From Hirundichthys speculiger (lineage: Eukaryota; Chordata; Actinopteri; Beloniformes; Exocoetidae): a stretch of DNA of 64,000 nucleotides. The DNA is taken from positions 124,001-188,000 of the forward strand of contig JAGFBZ010002119.1 of the NCBI GenBank assembly GCA_018398805.1, given 5' to 3'. Shown here piece after piece: positions 60,101-64,000 of the stretch. The translations under genes were made by a program, and so were the position numbers. The notes beneath the pieces were generated by a model. That model was not told the origin of the DNA and searched no databases. It was given only the letters and a program-made list of their open reading frames with translations. The stretch's first letter is position 1; every line of letters starts with the position of its first letter.

Positions 60101-62387
60101 CTGACGGAACAGGATCCTTTTATTTTCCTCATCAGAGCCATTTTCCTCCTCTGTGTGCTGCAAAACAACAACACAAACAACAACTTGCTTTATATGGTGC
60201 CCTTCTAGTACAGGGACCTCTCAAGGCGCTTTTACAAAGCTGGCAGCTTTTTCTCACTGCAACACACACATTAATTAGATTGATTTATTTAATAGACCAA
60301 ATTATTCTTACAATTATCATTCCTATAACTATTCCTATAATAAAATTGCATTGTGGTTAATTTATATGTAGCCTAGGCGGGATTTAGAATTACCAATTAG
60401 CCTAAGCAACATGCTACTGGGGTGGGAGGAAAACAGAGTACCTGGGGAAAACCCAAGCAAACTTCACAGAAAGACCCGGCTGCACCGAGAGCAAACTGAA
60501 CCTTCTCGCTGTGAATGTCAGTGCTAACCACTGCACCACTGTGCTGCCCGTCATGAGGAATACAGGGGAACCGAACAGCAGCTGCAGTAGGAACCATCAA
60601 AAGAGTGAGGTATTGGTTAGAACCAACCCCAGTTGGTAACTTCTTGTTGGCAAGGAGAATCAAATCCAAAAAGGCTCTGAGAAATGTTAGATCTATAAAG
60701 TGTGTGAGAGCTGTATTGCCCCAAGGCTACAAAAAAAAAAAGACATTCTCCAAACAAACAGTCGAATCTACTGTATTAGAAATACTTGTTCACCTTTTCT
60801 GTTTCCATATGTATGTGGTCAGCGCCACCAGAATTCTCACTGAGAAGAAACACAAAGAAATAACAAGGATTGCGATACTGTACTTCATTATTATTTACTT
60901 CCTGTTGTATTAAGTAACTCTGACATTTACAAATCAAACATGGCGTATGTCTTTTTCATCATGTACGTAGCATACTTTCAAAGCTTATCAAAGCTATTCA
61001 CAGAGCTGGTGAGTGTCTTACTGGATGTGGGTTTCCGCCTTGGAAAGGATGGTCAGGATGAATGAGGCGGTCTCATTGGGATTGAAGGTGGACGGCACAA
61101 TCAGATATTCACCAGGCTTCAGCATCAAAAACTCCATCACCTCACGTGCATTCACGAAGGTTTTATTCTGGGCGACGGGTCTGTTTGTCCTGAAGAAAGT
61201 GACTGGGAACTTGCCTCTCTGTCCCTTGTACTGGAAACACAGGAAAGAATGCATGTTTCATTCCTTTTAATTTCATCTCTCTCTTCAGTATATGTGGACA
61301 AAATGATCAGTGTATTATCAAAAGAAGAAAAAAAACTTACTTCTTCAGTCACCTAGAAAGAATTAAGAGGACATGAATAAAAAAGGGTTTTTTTAGTTGA
61401 GAATGAATATTTGAAGCAATAATTGTGTATGCAAGTCAGACCTACAGGATAACAGTCAGACTTTGAATGATCAGGCCATACTGGCAATAAATGGGGCCCA
61501 CATGGGTTTTTTCCACGGATTCCATCTCAGTTAATGTTAATTGTCTATGTAACTCAGTATATAATTGACCTTTTTTTTTTTTTTTTTTCCATTTCGAGCC
61601 CAGACATGTATATCTAGCGTGTTATCCATCTAGGATCCACAAAGGGAACACACCCACTTCATTCACTCATGTGGGATAAAATGTCTGCTATGGGCCCATT
61701 TACCAGAGCTGGACCCATATGGGCCACAGTCCCTAGGTACTGGGATAGAAACAATGAAAGATTCGATTCACCTCAAATATAGAGAACCCAATATGGAGAT
61801 TCTGGACCAGTCGTCTGTTCCTCTTGTCAGGTTTTTGCATGAGAGACACCAGTATGTTTTTTTCACCTTGTTTGCTGGCACATTCATTGGAAAGCCCCTC
61901 AATCTTGACCCGATATTGTGGATTAGTCCAGAAACTCTCTAGAAGGCAAAGAATGGGGCAGTTATTTAGAAAATAGCTGAAAATTACTGTTTCCACTGTG
62001 TTTGCCTTGGAAGTATTTAATTGCTGCCTTTGTTTTTGCAAGGTATATCCTTACTGTCTGTTCTAAAAAGCATGTACGACATAAAAATGGGTGTAAAAAG
62101 TAAACAGTTAAACCAGTTTATTTATCTTTGTTGATTAACTTTACATGCAAAATCATTAAAAGATAAACCTCAGGTCACCACAAACTGTATTTGAGTATTC
62201 TGTTTAGTATGAGGTTCAGAAAATACCAGGGTTATTCATGCAGCCTCCAGCTGTGGTTCCTGCAACCCATCGGCCCTCGTAGAAAGAAGTGTTCCAGTGA
62301 CATGAGGAGCTCCCGTCAAGGAAATCAGGACACAGGCAACAGATGTCAAGGTCTGAGTAGAATTTACAAAAGGCTTCCAGGGTCATC
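56248..62387 (-). CDS. Calpain (classical, penta-EF-hand), 3' part
   Basis: Calpains are Ca2+-dependent cytosolic cysteine proteases. Thirteen exons on the - strand join in phase: 62227-62387, 61772-61938, 61341-61352, 61022-61230, 60794-60839, 60089-60157, 59874-59931, 59706-59767, 59395-59463, 58879-58957, 57060-57176, 56432-56484, 56248-56274. In order: the end of the protease core (FYSDLDICCLCPDFL), the junction EGRWVAGTTAGGC..FWTNPQ, the C2-like domain III (IGFSIFEV, LKPGEYLIVPSTFNPNE), an acidic linker, and a PEF domain with loops DTSITGKLNGEEF and DVSQTGTLSLSE, ending WMYLAMYT. The catalytic Cys, His and Asn exons are not in view. The subtype (CAPN1/8/9-like or other) cannot be fixed. 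Confidence 0.88.
57190..58300. repeat. Minisatellite, about 57-bp unit, roughly 19-20 copies
   Basis: Consensus parts are CGACTGTATTACTGACTAAC, ACACAGGAGTAACGTGTTAG and TCAGTAATACACATCAC. Unit length is mostly 57, with 1-2 base variants. Each unit contains TACTGACTAACAC and, nine to eleven bases on, its inverse GTGTTAGTCAGTA. It lies in the calpain intron between exons 57060-57176 and 58879-58957. Confidence 0.93.
58879..60157 (-). CDS. Calpain penta-EF-hand exons 1-5
   Basis: Exons 60089-60157 (ENKRILFRQYSDK), 59874-59931 (YEEVGAEQLQSLLNDKILK), 59706-59767 (GGFSTDACRSMVALMD), 59395-59463 (TSITGKLNGEEFVRLWRKVV) and 58879-58957 (DIFFRCDVSQTGTLSLSELR). EF2 has D-x-S-x-T-G-K-L-x-x-E-E and EF3 D-x-S-x-T-G-x-L-x-x-x-E, both good Ca2+ loops. 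Confidence 0.85.
59069..59084. repeat. Run of 16 guanines
   Basis: An uninterrupted G-run on the + strand (C-run in calpain pre-mRNA) within the intron between exons 58879-58957 and 59395-59463. It can form G-quadruplex structures in DNA. Confidence 0.9.
60195..60550 (-). mobile_element. Dispersed fish repeat with tRNA-like head
   Basis: Read on the - strand it starts GGGCAGCACAGTGGTGCAG, TGGTTAGCACTGAC and GAGAAGGTTCAG. This is a very common fish repeat, followed by the GTTTTCCCCAGGTACTC and CCACCCCAGTAGC segments. Diverged; sits in a calpain intron. Confidence 0.6.
61022..61230 (-). CDS. Calpain domain III exon
   Basis: YKGQRGKFPVTFFRTNRPVA, then FVNAREVMEF and LKPGEYLIVPSTFNPNETAS. It corresponds to the 'FINLREV..RF.LPPGEY..VPSTFEPN' block of CAPN1/CAPN2. 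Confidence 0.88.
61341..61352 (-). CDS. 12-nt calpain micro-exon (VTEE)
   Basis: Acceptor TTTCTAG, then GTGACTGAAGAA, then donor GTAAGTTT on the - strand. It joins IGFSIFEV to YKGQRGKFPVTFF in phase 0, at the place where other calpains have a short variable loop. Splice sites on both sides are strong for so short an exon. Confidence 0.75.
61772..62387 (-). CDS. Calpain exons: end of protease core to domain III
   Basis: Exon 62227-62387 enters after one base of a Trp codon (the usual GEF-W/M split) and reads MTLEAFCKFYSDLDICCLCP, then DGSSSCHWNTSFYEGRWVAG. Exon 61772-61938 continues ESFWTNPQYRVKIEG to NLHIGFSIFE. W..TSF.EG.WV.G.TAGGC..NP..FWTNPQ is diagnostic for calpains. Confidence 0.88.
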
Positions 62388-64000
62388 CTTGAAGGCAGAT
62401 AATAACGCAATGAACACATAAAATACTGCTGATTTCCTGGGTCTGTTGGGGATAAACATGAATTCATTGTGTATTCAATTTTATTTTATTTAAATCTGTA
62501 TCTGCTAGCCAAGATAAGTTGTGCAAAAGAAATTTGCATGAATGCCTCAGTGCACCTTCTGAAATTTTAATTAAGTCCTAAAGTAAAACTGAAATGGATA
62601 GCCATGCAAAATGTAATAAAGTGTAACAATTTGCTTGAAAACCATCAAGCAGAAGGGTGTGAAATTGTATGGAAGCAATCTCAAATAGTATCTAGATAGT
62701 ATCTGATACATTATTACACGCTTTGTGCGTAACATTCAAACTATGTACAAATATTAGGATTGGAGCTGTGTTCCCCAATCCAGGATCTCGAGGGCTGCAT
62801 GTGTTAGATGTTTCTCTCTTCAAAAAAACTATCCATCAAATGAAAGGTTAACCATCAGCTTCTCATCAAGGTCTGCACAAGTCTGTATATTATCAATATA
62901 TCATTATCAATATATTAATTTTAATGAGATGTGTTGGAGCAGGGAAACATCTAAAAACATGTAGAGCACTAGCCATCTAGAACCTGGATTAGAGAATACT
63001 GGATTAGAGTTGTTTATTTTTGCTCAAATTGTAGATTTCTATAATGCTTTTTTTTTTTATCATTGTCACAAATTATTTTAAATTTTGCAAATTCTAGATA
63101 TTAATAGCTGTGCTTCTACTGTTTGGCACAAAAACAAAACATATTTTCAAATGTCAGTTAAACTCAACTCTGAAATGCCTGCATTTCCATGAATATACTT
63201 GTTATGCAGCAATGTCATAGTTTCCTTTAAAGAATGATGGTGATGCATGTCTAGAACCTCCAGATGTCCAGAACAATTTGTGCAGGTTAGTTTTTATTTC
63301 TTGGGCTCTCTGGATATTATTATTTTTACATGAAAAAGAGACAGATGTCCCCAGTAACGTTTCACAAGGCAAGTCCCTTCTACTTGGACCCAGCCATGTG
63401 GAGGGATGGTGATGACGTTCGCTTTCAGCTTGTTAGAACTAGAACTTGGTTGACCTGTTGTGCCTCACACCAAAAAACAGATACATCATTGGTGTGGCTA
63501 GTGAAAGCATGTAGCCTGTAAATGTGAAAAATGTGCCACACCTGGGAATTTTTGCAAAATCTATGAATTTCTATGACATGTATTTTCTATTGTCTATTCC
63601 ACTTTGTGTAGTTTCAAGGTTAATAGAAACATACTTATTGTTACATTTGCCACACCTGAACCTGCTTACCAAAATTCGCCATCATCACGAACTGAAAGGC
63701 ACATGTCTCGATCCTGAGGACTCACGGTTTGCCACAGAGATGACCTTTAAACACAATGTGTCCGAAAAGGAGGAGGAAAAGCAAACTTGTTATGAAGTTT
63801 CATTGGCTTGAAGAGATAAATAAAGCACATTTAAATCAATGGATATTTTCTATTCATGTATCCTATAACAAAGATGAAATTTTTCCTCTTTCCAGTTGAC
63901 CCCGTGCCCATAAAAAAGTGATTTTTTTTTTAACAACTCTTAAAAGCAAAGACAAAACAGCACATGTAAAGCAACACAGAATTCTGAAAACCCTCTCTGT
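62388..64000. other. Calpain upstream intron, no further exon found
   Basis: Besides the hAT element I searched the - strand for the preceding calpain exon (expected to end ...DDGEF and the first bases of Trp) without success, so it is probably right of the window. The + strand frame at 63524-63811 (with LKGTCLDPEDSRFATEMTFK) has a protein-like look, but I recognise no family; it may be an old mobile-element fragment. Confidence 0.4.
62766..63001. mobile_element. Non-autonomous hAT element
   Basis: Ends CTGTGTTCCCCAATCCAGG and the near-inverse CCTGGATTAGAGAATACTG. Flanks GATTGGAG and GATTAGAG form an 8-bp duplication with one mismatch. Internally TTAGATGTTTC pairs with GGAAACATCTAA, so the whole element is a near-palindrome. 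Confidence 0.72.

Noticed and set aside
60605..60913. 102-codon + strand frame
   Set aside because: Overlaps a calpain exon on the opposite strand and a dispersed repeat; no family resemblance.

Overview
The window is vertebrate nuclear DNA, almost certainly from a ray-finned fish. It shows intron-rich genes with GT-AG splice sites, a haem peroxidase, a mesothelin/stereocilin-type giant and a calpain, on a background of typical teleost repeats: a V-SINE-like element, L2/Rex-like LINE fragments, Tc1-like and hAT elements, and long (TA)n and (ATCT)n tracts. The species cannot be named from this sequence.

Layout. (1) 1-11787, + strand: the last five exons of an animal haem peroxidase of the MPO/EPX/TPO type. 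The gene enters from the left edge and ends with one sushi (CCP) module and a very short final exon. (2) 11788-21650: about 10 kb in which I see no gene, only decayed LINE pieces and simple repeats. (3) 21650-55484, + strand: one giant secreted or GPI-anchored gene of the mesothelin/stereocilin/otoancorin superfamily. I reconstruct 86 coding exons whose splice phases agree from start to stop once four small indels are allowed for, giving about 3,500 residues. (4) 56248-62387, - strand: the 3' half of a classical calpain (end of the protease core, C2-like domain III, penta-EF-hand domain). It converges on the giant gene, and its 5' exons lie outside the window or were not found.

The central result is in the giant gene. 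A 15-exon, 604-codon unit of about 3.78 kb is present three times head to tail (26855-38173), and exons and introns are nearly identical between copies. The unit itself consists of three older exon quartets with constant phases (0-0, 0-2, 2-1, 1-0). It also carries a copy of the linker exons found next to the signal peptide. Copy 2 has two frameshifts, both inside one quartet bounded by phase 0. Two further single-base frame breaks lie at the signal peptide and at the start of the Ser/Thr-rich stalk. All four may be assembly errors or signs of decay.

The introns hold several well-delimited mobile elements: three hAT-type elements with 8-bp target duplications (one exact), a TIR element disrupted by a LINE inside a split tetranucleotide array, a Tc1-like MITE between two (TA)n arrays, a pogo/Tigger-like MITE, and a minisatellite of about 57 bp whose every unit is a perfect hairpin.

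All exon calls were made by hand from reading frame, splice consensus, phase and family resemblance. No database search was run.
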